Notes under the pieces: generated by a model
Database searches by the model: none
The model's input: the letters and a program-made list of their open reading frames with translations, nothing else
What the model was told of the DNA's origin: nothing
Assembly (NCBI RefSeq): GCF_021049305.1
Contig: NZ_CP088081.1
Span: 248,001 to 312,000 of the forward strand
Origin: Ideonella dechloratans
Lineage (GTDB): Bacteria > Pseudomonadota > Gammaproteobacteria > Burkholderiales > Burkholderiaceae_C
Direction of reading: 5' to 3'
Length of the DNA: 64,000 nt
Made by a program: the position numbers and the translations under genes
Part shown: piece by piece, positions 51,320 to 60,910 of the stretch
Layout of the letters: each line of letters starts with the position of its first letter
Numbering within the stretch: the first letter of the stretch is position 1

Positions 51320-53152
51320 ATGTCGATCCCACCCCCCTTGCGCGGGATGCGGGCCTGGGCCGGCGCTGTCTTGCTGCTGGGGGCCCTGTCCGCCTGCGCG
51401 ACCGCACCAGAACCCGCCACTCCCACCACCGCCGCCTCGACTTCTTCGCCCGCGGGGCCGGCCCTGCCCCTGCGCCTGATCGCCTTCAACGATTTCCACG
51501 GCCACCTGGAGGCCGCCGGCCAGAGCCTGTCCTGGCCGGACCCGGCCCAGGCCGGCCGCCCGGTCAGCGTGCCGGTGGGCGGCGCGGCGGCCCTGGGCGG
51601 GCTGGTGCAGCGCCTGCGCGCTGGCGCGCCCGACAGCCTGCTGATTTCCAGCGGCGACCTGGTGGGCGCGGCGCCGCTTGTGTCCACCCTGTTCCGCCAC
51701 GAAAGCACGGTGGCCGTGGCCAACCGCCTGGGGGTGGATGTGGGTGCGGTGGGCAACCACGAGTTCGACGCCGGCCTGACCGAGCTGCAGCGCCTGATGC
51801 ACGGCGGCTGCCGGGCCGATGCGGCCGACGAGGCGGTGCGCTCTTGCGCCGACGGCCAGCCCTTCACCGGCATGCGCTTTCCGCTGCTGGGGGCCAATGT
51901 GGTGGACGCGGGCGGGCGGCCGGTGCTGGCACCCTCGGCGGTCTTCCAGATCCACGGGGTGCCGGTGGGGGTGATCGGCGCGGTCACGCGCAGCACGCCG
52001 GGCATCGTCGTGCCCTCGGGCATTCGGGGCCTGCGCTTCACCGACGAGGCCGAGGCCATCAACACGGCGGCCCGCGCCCTGCAGGCCCAGGGAGTGCACA
52101 CGCTGGTGGCGGTGGTGCACGAGGGCGGCGAGCTGGGCAGCTCCGGCCAGCGGGCCGACTGGAACGACGCCAGCTGCCCCGGCGCGCATGGGCCGATCTT
52201 CGACATCGCCCAGCGCCTGCTGCCGCAGATCCAGGTGGTGTTCTCGGCCCACACCCACCAGGGCTACCGCTGCGAGCGCGACGGCCGGGTGATCATCCAG
52301 GCCACCTCCTATGGCCGGGGCGTGTCGGTGGTGGACCTGGTGCTGGACGCGAAGACCGGCGCGCCGCTGCCGGCCCGCACCCGCAGCATCAACCTGCCGG
52401 TGCTCAACAGCCTGACCCCGGCGGCGCTGCGCACGCGCATCGTGCAGGCCACGCCCGCGCCCTGGGGCGAGGCCCTGGCCCAGGCGGGCGAGGACCCGGC
52501 CCTGGCGGCCCTGGTGGCGCAGGACGTGGCGGCGGTGCGGCCGATTGCCGAGCGGCCGGTGGGCCGGCTGCTGGGTGCCTTCACCCGCGGCGGCCCGCAT
52601 GGCGAGAGCACCGTGGGCCACCTGGTGGCCGACGCCCAGTGGGCGGCCACCCGCGCGCCGGCCCAGGGCGGCGCCGAGCTGGCGCTGACCAACCCCGGCG
52701 GCCTGCGCGGCGACCTGCTCTGCGACGGCCAGCAGCCGCCCTGCGCGGTGGGCTATGGCGCGCTGTTCACCGTGCAGCCCTTCGGCAACGACGTGGTGGT
52801 GCTGACGCTGACCGGCGCCCAGCTGCGCGCCCTGCTGGAGCAGCAGGCCCGCCCTGACGGTACGGCCAAGCTGCTGCAGCCCTCGGCCAGCCTGCGCTAC
52901 ACCTGGACGGCCGGCGCCCCGGCGGGCCAGCATGTGAGCGACCTGACGGTGGGCGGCCAGCCGGTGCAGCCCGGACGCGACTACCGCGTGGCGGTCAACA
53001 GCTTCCTGGCCGACGGGGGCGACGGCTTCACCCTGCTGCGCCAGGGCCGCGACCGCCACACCGGCCCCAACGACGCCGACGCGCTGGTGGCCTTTGTGCA
53101 GCAGGCTGCGCCTGCGCCCGACCCGGCGCCGCGGGTGACCTGGCGGCCTTGA
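51320..53152 (+). CDS. 5'-nucleotidase / cyclic phosphodiesterase lipoprotein
   Basis: A 610-residue cell-envelope enzyme: lipoprotein signal with LSAC (Cys about residue 27), then a metallophosphatase domain with metal motifs [30 protein letters not shown] and AHTHQGYRC, and a C-terminal 5'-nucleotidase domain ([40 protein letters not shown]). It should dephosphorylate extracytoplasmic nucleotides for phosphate or purine salvage. The start is one of two close ATGs (51320, 51347). Confidence 0.92.
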   Translation: MSIPPPLRGMRAWAGAVLLLGALSACATAPEPATPTTAASTSSPAGPALPLRLIAFNDFHGHLEAAGQSLSWPDPAQAGRPVSVPVGGAAALGGLVQRLRAGAPDSLLISSGDLVGAAPLVSTLFRHESTVAVANRLGVDVGAVGNHEFDAGLTELQRLMHGGCRADAADEAVRSCADGQPFTGMRFPLLGANVVDAGGRPVLAPSAVFQIHGVPVGVIGAVTRSTPGIVVPSGIRGLRFTDEAEAINTAARALQAQGVHTLVAVVHEGGELGSSGQRADWNDASCPGAHGPIFDIAQRLLPQIQVVFSAHTHQGYRCERDGRVIIQATSYGRGVSVVDLVLDAKTGAPLPARTRSINLPVLNSLTPAALRTRIVQATPAPWGEALAQAGEDPALAALVAQDVAAVRPIAERPVGRLLGAFTRGGPHGESTVGHLVADAQWAATRAPAQGGAELALTNPGGLRGDLLCDGQQPPCAVGYGALFTVQPFGNDVVVLTLTGAQLRALLEQQARPDGTAKLLQPSASLRYTWTAGAPAGQHVSDLTVGGQPVQPGRDYRVAVNSFLADGGDGFTLLRQGRDRHTGPNDADALVAFVQQAAPAPDPAPRVTWRP

Positions 53153-53190
53153 GGCGCCAGCGGCCGGCTCTGCGGCCTTGAGCCTGCCGC

Positions 53191-54366
53191 TCAGTCCCCC
53201 ATCCAGGCCAGCCAGCGCCCGTGCGGGTGCGTGCGGGCCAGCAGCCGGCGCCCGATGCCATCCGCGCTGTGCGCGTCCGGCCCGCTGAGCACCCAGAAGG
53301 TGTGCTGGGCCGGGTCGGCGCGTTCTTCGCCGGGCACCGGGTCGGCGGGCGGCGTCAGGCCGCTCAGTGCCTGGGTGCGCGGCCCGTCCTCGGCCGACAG
53401 CCACCACAGCCCGCGTTCGCGCACCAGGGCCTCGGCCCGGCGGCGGAAGTCGGCCAGCGGCCCGGGGCTGAAATAGGCCAGCACCCAGCTGTGCCACAGC
53501 ACCGGGGTCACGTCCGGCGGCAGCTGGTCCAGCCAATCGGCCAGCAGGCTCAGGCCGTCGGTGTGGGCCCGCACGGTGGGCGGGCGGGCCTCGGCCAGCG
53601 CCATCGCACGGCGCAAGCGTTCGGCCCGCTCGGCGTCACGCGGCCACAGACAGGCCAGCAGCCAGCGCCGGGCCAGCGGGTCGCGCAGGTCCACCGGCTG
53701 CAGGTCGCAGCCCAGCGTGGCGGCCAGGGTCCAGGCCTCGGGGGCCAGCAGGGGGGCGGGCAGCGGGCCGTGCACGCGGCAGGGCAGGGTGGGCGTGGCT
53801 TCTTCCGCCGGGCCCACCGCCAGGTCGGCGCTTCCGTCGTCGAACTGGTAGACGGCGCGGTAGTGGGCCAGGTTCAGGTTCAGGCCGGCGCTGGCGCCGA
53901 AGTCGAACAGCGCCAGGCGAGGGCACCCGCCCAGGCGGGCGATCTCGGCCAGGGCCGGGCGCAGCACCGCGCCGCGGCCCACCTCATTGGTCTGTGTGCC
54001 GCGCCGGGCCAGGTGCAGGCGCAGCACCTCGGCATGGCGGGTGACGAAGGCATCGAAGGCCGCGGGCAGGGCCGGGTCGTCCACCGCGCGGGTCGTGCCC
54101 ACGCTGGCGAACCAGTGGGCCAGCGCGTCCGGCCGGGCCGGGCCGCCGGCCAGCACCCGTTCATGCAGGGCGGCCAGCCACAGCGTGGGGCGCAGCGGGC
54201 CGGGCGGCAGGGCCTCGTGCAGGGCCAGGGCGGCCGGGTGGCGCGCGGTCAGCCGGCACAGGCGCTGGTACAGCGGTTCCTCGACGAATTCGCGCAGGCC
54301 GTCGCGTTCGTAGCGGGCGGCGTGCGGGTGATCGGCCAGGGGGCTGCAAAGGGTGGGCGTGTCCAT
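53191..54366 (-). CDS. DUF2332 family protein
   Basis: A 391-residue protein of the DUF2332 family. LALFDFGASAGLNLNL (about 160-175) resembles a nucleotide-binding loop of methyltransferase-like folds, followed by RVHGPLPAP and DLRDPLARRWLLACLWP, both usual in this family. The reaction is not known. ATG 54366 was chosen because earlier codons lack family similarity and would cross the regulatory palindrome. It is divergent from a Crp/Fnr regulator with 59 bp between starts. Confidence 0.8.
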   Translation of the reverse strand: MDTPTLCSPLADHPHAARYERDGLREFVEEPLYQRLCRLTARHPAALALHEALPPGPLRPTLWLAALHERVLAGGPARPDALAHWFASVGTTRAVDDPALPAAFDAFVTRHAEVLRLHLARRGTQTNEVGRGAVLRPALAEIARLGGCPRLALFDFGASAGLNLNLAHYRAVYQFDDGSADLAVGPAEEATPTLPCRVHGPLPAPLLAPEAWTLAATLGCDLQPVDLRDPLARRWLLACLWPRDAERAERLRRAMALAEARPPTVRAHTDGLSLLADWLDQLPPDVTPVLWHSWVLAYFSPGPLADFRRRAEALVRERGLWWLSAEDGPRTQALSGLTPPADPVPGEERADPAQHTFWVLSGPDAHSADGIGRRLLARTHPHGRWLAWMGD

Positions 54367-54400
54367 GCCGCAAAGCGTACGGCGCCTCCGTCCCGAAAAA

Positions 54401-54416
54401 TGTCGGGTGCCCGACA
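54401..54416. promoter_or_regulatory. Palindrome in the DUF2332 / Crp-Fnr divergent promoter
   Basis: TGTCGGGTGCCCGACA is a perfect inverted repeat with the TGTCG-N6-CGACA geometry of a Crp/Fnr site (TGTGA-N6-TCACA). It lies between the divergent starts at 54366 and 54426, right for control of both genes by the adjacent Crp/Fnr protein. Confidence 0.6.
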
Positions 54417-54425
54417 ATTCCGGCC

Positions 54426-55100
54426 ATGGCTGCCGATGCCCTGAACGATCTGTCGCTGCTGCTGGGCCACCAGTTCCCCCAGCTGCCCTGGCCCGCCGCC
54501 ACGCTGCAGGCCCTGCTGCCGCGGGTGCAGCTGCGGCGCCTGCCGGCGCAGGCGGTGGTGTTCGCCCAGGGCGCGGCCACGCCGGCCCTGTACGGCGTGA
54601 TGGCCGGCGAGGTGGCCATCCGCCTGGGCACGGTGGACGGGGCGGTGTCGGTGGTGGAGCACACCCAGCCGATGCAACTCTTCGGCCTGGCCTCCTTCGC
54701 CAGCGGCCTGCCCGCCACCTACGAGGCCATCACCACCCGGCCCAGCCGCCTGCTGGTGCTGGGCCCGGCGGCCTACGAGCTGCTGATGGACGGCGTGCCG
54801 GGCTTTGCCCGCGCCCTGATGGCCGAGTTCGCCCGCCGCCATGACGCGACGATGCGCCAGCTGGCCGCGGCCCGCCACCACGGCGCCATGGAGCGCCTGA
54901 CGCTGGCGCTGGACCAGATGCGGCGCGAACAGCCCGGCCGCGAGCGCGACGCCCAGGGCTGGCAGCGCCTGCGCACCACCCAGGCCGAGCTGGCCGCCCT
55001 GGCCGGCCTGTCCCGCCAGACGGTCAACAGCCTGCTCGCGGCCCTGGTCACCCAGGGCCGTTTGCGCCGCGCCTATGGCGGGCTGTGGCTGCCGCCGTGA
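54426..55100 (+). CDS. Crp/Fnr-family transcriptional regulator
   Basis: A 224-residue regulator: a cupin-like cNMP-binding-type domain (VVFAQGAATPALYGVMAGEVAI; LFGLASFA), a long dimer helix, and a C-terminal HTH_Crp (TQAELAALAGLSRQTVNSLL). It lacks the N-terminal Cys cluster of FNR. The recognition helix carries SRQTV where E. coli CRP has SRETV, which may fit the TGTCG half-site upstream instead of TGTGA. The effector is unknown. Confidence 0.88.
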   Translation: MAADALNDLSLLLGHQFPQLPWPAATLQALLPRVQLRRLPAQAVVFAQGAATPALYGVMAGEVAIRLGTVDGAVSVVEHTQPMQLFGLASFASGLPATYEAITTRPSRLLVLGPAAYELLMDGVPGFARALMAEFARRHDATMRQLAAARHHGAMERLTLALDQMRREQPGRERDAQGWQRLRTTQAELAALAGLSRQTVNSLLAALVTQGRLRRAYGGLWLPP

Positions 55101-55127
55101 GGGTGTGACGTGCCGGGGCGCCGCCGC

Positions 55128-56003
55128 TCAGGGCCGCAGCGCCGCCAGCAGGGCCGAGCCCAGGATGAGCGCGCCGCCCAGGGCCAGGGGCAGGCTGAGG
55201 CTGCCGGCGCCCAGCAGCAGGGCGCTGCCGGCGGCCCACAGCACCTCGGTGATCATCAGCACCGAGGTGGCGTTGGCCGGCAGCCGGGTGGCGGCGTACT
55301 GCAGGGCCAGGTTGCTGCCCACGTAGACCACCGCCAGCGCGGCGCAGGCCCCCAGCCAGCCCGGGGCCAGGGCCGGTGGCGTGGGCACGCCGGGCAGCAG
55401 CGCCGCCAGTGGCAGGGCCACCACCAGGCCGCCCAGGAACATGGCCAGGCCGGGGGCGCCGCTGTCGCGGTCGTTGGCCTTGCGCAGCAGGATGTTGTTG
55501 ACCGCGAAGAAGAAGCCGGCCAGCGCGCCCAGCAGGTCCACCGCGCGGGCGCCCTGCAGCAGGCCGTGGCCTTCGCGCGGCCACAGCACCAGGGCCGCGC
55601 CGCCCACCGACAGCGCCACCCGCAGCAGGCCCGCGGGGCTGATGCGCTCGTGCAGCACCCAGCGCGCCAGCACCACGGTCCACAGCGGCATCAGGTAGAA
55701 CAGCAGCACCACCCGGACCACATCGCCCTCGGTGATGCCCCAGTTGAAGCAGGCGTTGTTGATGCCGGCGGCCACCACGATGCACCACAGCAGGGGGCGG
55801 CGCAGCAGGGCCGGCCAGGCGCCGCGCCAGCGCAGGCTGATCAGCGCGGCGGCGATGGCGAAGATGAGGGCGGTGGCCCACAACGGGTGCAGGCCCAGGG
55901 CCTGCAGTTGGCGCAGCGGCCACCAGGTGAGGCCCCAGACGGCGGCATTGGCCAGCAGCGCGAGCGCGGGGCCGCGCCCCGCGTGGGAACGGGTGTCGGT
56001 CAT
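55128..56003 (-). CDS. EamA-family (DMT) transporter
   Basis: A 291-residue membrane protein with ten predicted helices in two EamA repeats (LALLANAAVWGLTWWPLRQL at the start; ALAGFFFAVNNILLRKANDR in the second half). Substrate unknown. It begins 13 bp after the end of the LplT gene on the same strand and is probably co-transcribed with it. Confidence 0.87.
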   Translation of the reverse strand: MTDTRSHAGRGPALALLANAAVWGLTWWPLRQLQALGLHPLWATALIFAIAAALISLRWRGAWPALLRRPLLWCIVVAAGINNACFNWGITEGDVVRVVLLFYLMPLWTVVLARWVLHERISPAGLLRVALSVGGAALVLWPREGHGLLQGARAVDLLGALAGFFFAVNNILLRKANDRDSGAPGLAMFLGGLVVALPLAALLPGVPTPPALAPGWLGACAALAVVYVGSNLALQYAATRLPANATSVLMITEVLWAAGSALLLGAGSLSLPLALGGALILGSALLAALRP

Positions 56004-56016
56004 GCCCCGGCCCCGT

Positions 56017-57294
56017 TCAGTGGCAGTCGCTGCGGGCGATCGCCAGCAGGCGGTCCACCTCGGCGCGGTGGACGACGCAGTTGCGCTGGTGCCAGCGACG
56101 GATCAGCCACATCAGGCCGGCCACGCCCAGGCCGAAGACGGCGATGGCGGTGAAGGCGGTCAGGCCCACCCGGGTCATGCCGGTGTAGACGGCGCCCAGG
56201 GCCAGGATGCAGGTCTGCTCGTTGAAGTTCTGCACGGCGATGGAACGGCCGGCGCCCATCAGGTTGTGGCCGCGGTGCTGCAGCAGCGCGTTCATGGGCA
56301 CCACCAGGTAGCCGCCCAGCGCGCCCAGCACGATCAGGAAGGGCACGGCCAGCCAGGCGTGGTGCACCAGGTTGAGCCCGACGACCAGCAGGCCCATGGC
56401 GATGCCCAGCGGCAGCACCTTGGTGGCGCGGTCCAGCCGCATGAAGACCGAGGCGACCACCGCGCCGGCGGCCGTGCCCACCGCCACCACGCCTACCAGG
56501 CTGGAGGCCTGGGTGGTGCTGTAGCCCAGCGCGGCGGCGGCCCAGGCGAAGACGATGACGCGCAGATTGCCCGAGACGCCCCAGAACAGCGTGGTGGTGG
56601 CCAGCGAGATCTGGCCGAGCCTGTCCTTCCACAGCCGGGTGTTGCAGTGGCCGAAGTCGCGGATCAGCTCCAGTGCATTGATGGACAGCGGCTGCAGCGG
56701 CGCCTCGGTGCGCGGGATGCGCAGGTTGAACATCGCCGCGATCAGGTACAGCGAGATGATGGTGGCGATGGCCGCCTCGGCCGGGGTGTCCACGCCGGTG
56801 TCGATCAACGGCAGGTCGAAGCCCAGCAGGATGGGCGCCAGGCGCGGGCCCACCAGCTGGCCGCCCAGCAGCACGCCCAGGATGATGGAGGCGATGGTCA
56901 GGCCCTCGATCCAGCCATTGGCCTTGACCAGCTGGGAGGGCGGCAGCAGCTCGGTGAGGATGCCGTACTTGGCTGGCGAGTAGGAGGCCGCGCCCAGGCC
57001 GACGACGGCATAGGCCAGCAGCGGGTGGCTGCCGAACAGCATCATCAGGCAGCCGATGGCCTTGATGCCGTTGGAATAGAGCATGACCTTGCCCTTGGGC
57101 ACCGCGTCGGCGAAGGCGCCGACCAGCGGGGCGAGGATCACGTAGAACAGCGCGAACATCGGCGTGAGCGCCGGGATCTGCCAGGCGGGGGCCCCGGATG
57201 TCTTCAGCAGTTCGATCGCGCCGACCAGCAATGCGTTGTCTGCCAGCGAGCTGAAAAACTGCGCTGACATGATGGTGAAAAAGCCTTTTTTCAT
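56017..57294 (-). CDS. lplT: Lysophospholipid transporter LplT
   Basis: A 425-residue major-facilitator protein starting MKKGFFTIMSAQFFSSLADNALLVGAIELL, close to E. coli LplT, which flips lysophospholipids inward for re-acylation. A-loop features such as FADAVPKGKVMLYSNGIKAIGCL and SPAKYGILTELLP support the family. The acyltransferase Aas, usually adjacent in enterobacteria, is not in the window. Divergent from alr. Confidence 0.85.
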   Translation of the reverse strand: MKKGFFTIMSAQFFSSLADNALLVGAIELLKTSGAPAWQIPALTPMFALFYVILAPLVGAFADAVPKGKVMLYSNGIKAIGCLMMLFGSHPLLAYAVVGLGAASYSPAKYGILTELLPPSQLVKANGWIEGLTIASIILGVLLGGQLVGPRLAPILLGFDLPLIDTGVDTPAEAAIATIISLYLIAAMFNLRIPRTEAPLQPLSINALELIRDFGHCNTRLWKDRLGQISLATTTLFWGVSGNLRVIVFAWAAAALGYSTTQASSLVGVVAVGTAAGAVVASVFMRLDRATKVLPLGIAMGLLVVGLNLVHHAWLAVPFLIVLGALGGYLVVPMNALLQHRGHNLMGAGRSIAVQNFNEQTCILALGAVYTGMTRVGLTAFTAIAVFGLGVAGLMWLIRRWHQRNCVVHRAEVDRLLAIARSDCH

Positions 57295-57458
57295 GCTGGT
57301 GCGAGGCGATGCGATGGGGCGGGTGACGCTAAGGTCATTGCCCGTCCGTGGCCCGCAAGGTCTCCTTGGCAAAGCGAGCGGGTTTATAGCATGCGGGGTG
57401 TGCGACCGGCCGTCAGCCCCGGCTGGCACAATCCCTCACGAGAGGAAAACTCGTCATC

Positions 57459-58577
57459 ATGCCCCGTCCGATCGAAGCCCTGGTTCATGTCCAAGCCATT
57501 CACCACAACCTGAACCGGGCGCGTGCCCAGGCCCCGGACGCCCGCGTCTGGGCCGTGGTCAAGGCCAATGCCTACGGGCATGGCATCGAACGCGTGTTCG
57601 ACGCGCTGCGCGGGGCCGACGGCTTCGCCCTGCTGGATCTGGCCGAGGCCGAGCGGGTGCGCGCCCTGGGCTGGCGCGGCCCGATCCTGCTGCTCGAAGG
57701 CTGCTTCGAGGCCCGCGACCTGGAGCTGTGCTCGCGCCTGAACATCTCGCACGTGGTGCACTGCGACCAGCAGATCGACTGGCTGGCCTCCCACAAGACG
57801 CACCAGCCGCACCATGTCTTCCTGAAGGTGAACTCCGGCATGAACCGGCTGGGCTTCGTCGGCCCGGCGGTGCGCGGGGCCTGGGCGCGCCTGAATGCGC
57901 TGCCGCAGGTCGACGAGATCACGCTGATCACCCACTTTTCCGACGCCGATGCCGACCGTTTCGGCCAGAACGGCATCGCCCACCAGATGGTGGCCTTCAA
58001 CGCCGCCACCCAGGACCTGCCGGGCGAGCGCTGCCTGGCCAACAGCGCGGCCACGCTGCGCCACCTGGCCGAGGCCGGCGTGCGGGCCGACTGGATCCGC
58101 GCCGGCATCCTGCTGTACGGCAGCTCGCCCGACTTCCCCGAGCATTCGGCGGCCCAGTGGGGCCTGCAGCCGGGCATGACCTTGCGCAGCCAGCTCATCG
58201 CCACCCAGAGCCTGCAGCCCGGCGACAGCGTGGGCTACGGCAGCCACTTCGTGGCCGAACACCCGATGCGCATCGGCATCGTGGCCTGCGGCTATGCCGA
58301 CGGCTACCCGCGCGTGGCGCCCACCGGCACGCCCATCCTGGTGGACGGCGTGCGCACCCGCACGGTCGGCCGGGTGTCGATGGACATGCTCAGCGTGGAC
58401 CTGACGCCGGTGCCCAACGCCGGCATCGGCAGCGAGGTGACGCTGTGGGGCCGTGGCCCGCACGACAGCCTGTTGTCCATCGACGAGGTGGCCCGTTCGG
58501 CCGGCACCCTGGGCTACGAGCTGATGTGCGCTGTGGCGCCGCGCGTGCCGGTGCACGTGGACGGCTCGCTGGGCTGA
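57459..58577 (+). CDS. alr: Alanine racemase
   Basis: A 372-residue PLP enzyme interconverting L- and D-alanine for peptidoglycan. The PLP Lys is K35 in [10 protein letters not shown], and the second catalytic residue is Tyr260 in [10 protein letters not shown]. The beta-barrel C-terminal domain shows [21 protein letters not shown] lies before the ATG. It could be the catabolic (DadX) or the biosynthetic isozyme; no dadA is nearby. Confidence 0.95.
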   Translation: MPRPIEALVHVQAIHHNLNRARAQAPDARVWAVVKANAYGHGIERVFDALRGADGFALLDLAEAERVRALGWRGPILLLEGCFEARDLELCSRLNISHVVHCDQQIDWLASHKTHQPHHVFLKVNSGMNRLGFVGPAVRGAWARLNALPQVDEITLITHFSDADADRFGQNGIAHQMVAFNAATQDLPGERCLANSAATLRHLAEAGVRADWIRAGILLYGSSPDFPEHSAAQWGLQPGMTLRSQLIATQSLQPGDSVGYGSHFVAEHPMRIGIVACGYADGYPRVAPTGTPILVDGVRTRTVGRVSMDMLSVDLTPVPNAGIGSEVTLWGRGPHDSLLSIDEVARSAGTLGYELMCAVAPRVPVHVDGSLG

Positions 58578-58581
58578 GGCC

Positions 58582-59226
58582 ATGCGACGCCGGGCGCTGA
58601 TCGTCTCGGCCCCGCTGGCGGGGACGCTGGGCCTGGTCGGCTGTAGCCGCGAGGTGGACCGCCCCAGCTGGATCATCAGCGCCGAGATCGGCACGCCCCA
58701 CCCGCATGTGCTGTGGGTGGTGGTGGCCCAGGCCTCGGTGCGCCAACCCTGGCTGCCCGATCTGAGCGGCTTCTCGGGGGGGCAGCACACCACCACCGAC
58801 ATCCGCCTGCAGACCTGGCAGGTGGACCTGCCCGAAGGCCAGATGCGCCCCTTGCGCGTGTTGCCGCTGGACGAGGTGGACGATGGCGCCCCCGCGGTGT
58901 TCGTGGGCGAATGGTCCACCGCCGGGCTGACGATGACCGTGGGCTGGCGCGACCGGCACAACGTGGACCAGCACCGCTGGTGGCATTACCCGGCCGGGCG
59001 CGTGGCCGCGGCTGGCAAGGCCGGCCACTGGCGGCCCCTGGGCCAGCCGCCCGCCTTGCCCGGCCCGTCCGATTCGGCCGTGTGGGCCCGCCTGACGGCC
59101 AGCCATGAGCGCGATGCGGTGGATCTCATCATCGACCGCGGCCGCGAGCGGGTGCGCGTCTTGCAACTGAACGCCCAGGGGCAGCCGGTGTGGCTGCCGC
59201 CGGCCCGGCCGCTGCCGCTGGGCTGA
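58582..59226 (+). CDS. Lipoprotein of unknown function
   Basis: A 214-residue protein with signal segment RRRALIVSAPLAGTLGLVGC (Cys near residue 21). The mature part has Trp-rich segments (ISAEIGTPHPHVLWVVVAQ, NVDQHRWWHYPAGR). No domain is recognised. It starts 4 bp after alr, suggesting an operon. Confidence 0.65.
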   Translation: MRRRALIVSAPLAGTLGLVGCSREVDRPSWIISAEIGTPHPHVLWVVVAQASVRQPWLPDLSGFSGGQHTTTDIRLQTWQVDLPEGQMRPLRVLPLDEVDDGAPAVFVGEWSTAGLTMTVGWRDRHNVDQHRWWHYPAGRVAAAGKAGHWRPLGQPPALPGPSDSAVWARLTASHERDAVDLIIDRGRERVRVLQLNAQGQPVWLPPARPLPLG

Positions 59227-59270
59227 TCCCTTTTCCTCTGACGCGGCCCGCGCGGCCGCCCCAAGCCTTC

Positions 59271-59786
59271 ATGGAACACCTCCCCTCGCACCAGCTCTCG
59301 ATGACGGTGCTGATGACCCCGGACATGGCCAACTTCAGCGGCAATGTGCACGGCGGCACCATCCTCAAGTTCCTCGACCAGGTGGCCTACGCCTGTGCCA
59401 GCCGCTATGCCGGCCGCTACGTGGTCACGCTCAGCGTGGACCAGGTGATGTTCCGCCAGCCCATCCACGTGGGCGAGCTGGTGCACTTCCTGGCCTCGGT
59501 GAACCACACCGGCACCTCCTCAATGGAGATCGGCATCAAGGTGGTGGCCGAGAACATCCGCACCCAGGTCGTGCGCCACGCCAACAGCTGCTTCTTCACC
59601 ATGGTGGCGGTGGACGAGGAGGGCAAGCCTGTGGCGGTGCCGCCGCTGAAGCCGTCCAACCAGGACGAGCGCCGCCGCTGGGCCAACGCCAAGGTGCGGC
59701 GCCAGCTGCGTTCGGAGATGGAGCAGCGCCAGGCCGAGGTGCGCCAGGCCCCGCCGCCCCCGCCGGACCAGCCCCTGGAAGGCTGA
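59271..59786 (+). CDS. Acyl-CoA thioesterase (YciA-like hotdog fold)
   Basis: A 171-residue hotdog thioesterase hydrolysing acyl-CoA. The catalytic-loop Asp/Asn region is ANFSGNVHGGTILKFLDQVAY (residues 17-37), and VTLSVDQVMFRQPIHVGELV and RTQVVRHANSCFFTMVAVD follow. The C-terminal tail is charged and Pro-rich (APPPPPDQP). No clear ribosome-binding site precedes ATG 59271, so an upstream start overlapping the preceding gene is possible. Confidence 0.88.
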   Translation: MEHLPSHQLSMTVLMTPDMANFSGNVHGGTILKFLDQVAYACASRYAGRYVVTLSVDQVMFRQPIHVGELVHFLASVNHTGTSSMEIGIKVVAENIRTQVVRHANSCFFTMVAVDEEGKPVAVPPLKPSNQDERRRWANAKVRRQLRSEMEQRQAEVRQAPPPPPDQPLEG

Positions 59787-59795
59787 GCCACGGCC

Positions 59796-60194
59796 ATGCG
59801 CGCACCCCGCATCGACCCCGCGGAGGTGGTGTTCACCGCCATCCGGGCCCAGGGGGCGGGTGGGCAGAACGTGAACAAGGTGTCCAACGCGGCCCAGCTG
59901 CGCTTCGACATCGGCGCCAGCAGCCTGCCCGAGGCCCTGAAGGCCCGGCTCATGACCTGGCCCGACCAGCGCATCGGCCAGGACGGCGTGGTCACCATCA
60001 AGGCCCAGGAGCACCGCAGCCTGCCGCGCAACCAGGCCGACGCGCTGGCGCGCCTGCAGGCCCTGGTGGACGCGGCCGCGCACGAGCCCAAGGCCCGCCG
60101 CGCCACCCGGCCCACCTGGGGCTCGCAGCAGCGTCGCCTGGAAGGCAAGAAGCGCCGCGCCGACGTGAAGGCTGGCCGGCGCGGGGATTACTGA
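59796..60194 (+). CDS. arfB: Alternative ribosome-rescue factor ArfB (YaeJ)
   Basis: A 132-residue peptidyl-tRNA hydrolase that frees ribosomes stalled on non-stop mRNA. The catalytic GGQ is at residues 22-24 (QGAGGQNVNKV), and the basic C-terminal tail (KKRRADVKAGRRG) that enters the empty mRNA channel is present. It starts 9 bp after the thioesterase. Confidence 0.94.
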   Translation: MRAPRIDPAEVVFTAIRAQGAGGQNVNKVSNAAQLRFDIGASSLPEALKARLMTWPDQRIGQDGVVTIKAQEHRSLPRNQADALARLQALVDAAAHEPKARRATRPTWGSQQRRLEGKKRRADVKAGRRGDY

Positions 60195-60202
60195 GCGGAG
60201 CC

Positions 60203-60910
60203 TCAGCCCTGGCCGGGCTGCCGCAGGTCCGACAGGAACCGCGTCATATACAGGCGTCCAAAGTCGGCATTCATGTGTTCGAGGTCGTCATCGGGATGCC
60301 GTTCGGCAGAAATACGGTCCCCCACATCCAGCCGGACGGAGCCGGTAGAGTAGCTGGAGCGCGTGAACCAGCGGTTGTCCTCCAGCGTCTGCTCGGGCTG
60401 AGGCAGCAGGGTGGCGCCCAGGGCATGGACTTCTCGCCGCATGAGTTCGAACACCTGGGGATAGTTCAGGCTGCCAGCCGGCAGGGCTTGCTGGTTCCGC
60501 CTGGCCGGCCTTGGGTTGTGTCCCAGGTAGATGGGGCGATCCGATGCGGCTCGGATCTTGCGCAGCAGCTCGCCAGCCAGGCTGCGCCCCAGCGTGTCCT
60601 GGCAGGCCTGCTGCTTCACCGCAGCGCTCCATCCCTGTTGCAGGCCTGGCAGCCCCAGCATCAGCCCGTACAGCACGAAGACGTCGTAGTTCTGCAGGTC
60701 GATGCGGTCCAGGCCGCCGCTGGTGAAGGTCAGGTCGCGGGCCAGAGCGGCATGGCGCGGCCGGAGTTCCGTCCCCACCCGATCCAGGGCCTGCAAGCCC
60801 CGTTGTCGGGATCCGAAGAACTGGACGGACACGTCCGGGACGGGCTGCATCTGATCCCAACCCTGCTTCAGACTGGCCAGATGGCTGTTGCCCAGGATGC
60901 AGATCTTCAT
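60203..60910 (-). CDS. SGNH-like protein of the GSCFA locus
   Basis: A 235-residue protein starting KICILGNSHLASLKQGW; GNSH (7-10) resembles block I of SGNH/GDSL hydrolases. A later segment (FVLYGLMLGLPGLQQGW) could hold block III elements, and the C-terminus carries DVGDRISAERHPDDDLEHMN, where block V would place Asp and His. Likely a glycan or lipid esterase-like protein; catalysis is unproven. It overlaps the upstream GSCFA gene (ATGA). Confidence 0.65.
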   Translation of the reverse strand: MKICILGNSHLASLKQGWDQMQPVPDVSVQFFGSRQRGLQALDRVGTELRPRHAALARDLTFTSGGLDRIDLQNYDVFVLYGLMLGLPGLQQGWSAAVKQQACQDTLGRSLAGELLRKIRAASDRPIYLGHNPRPARRNQQALPAGSLNYPQVFELMRREVHALGATLLPQPEQTLEDNRWFTRSSYSTGSVRLDVGDRISAERHPDDDLEHMNADFGRLYMTRFLSDLRQPGQG

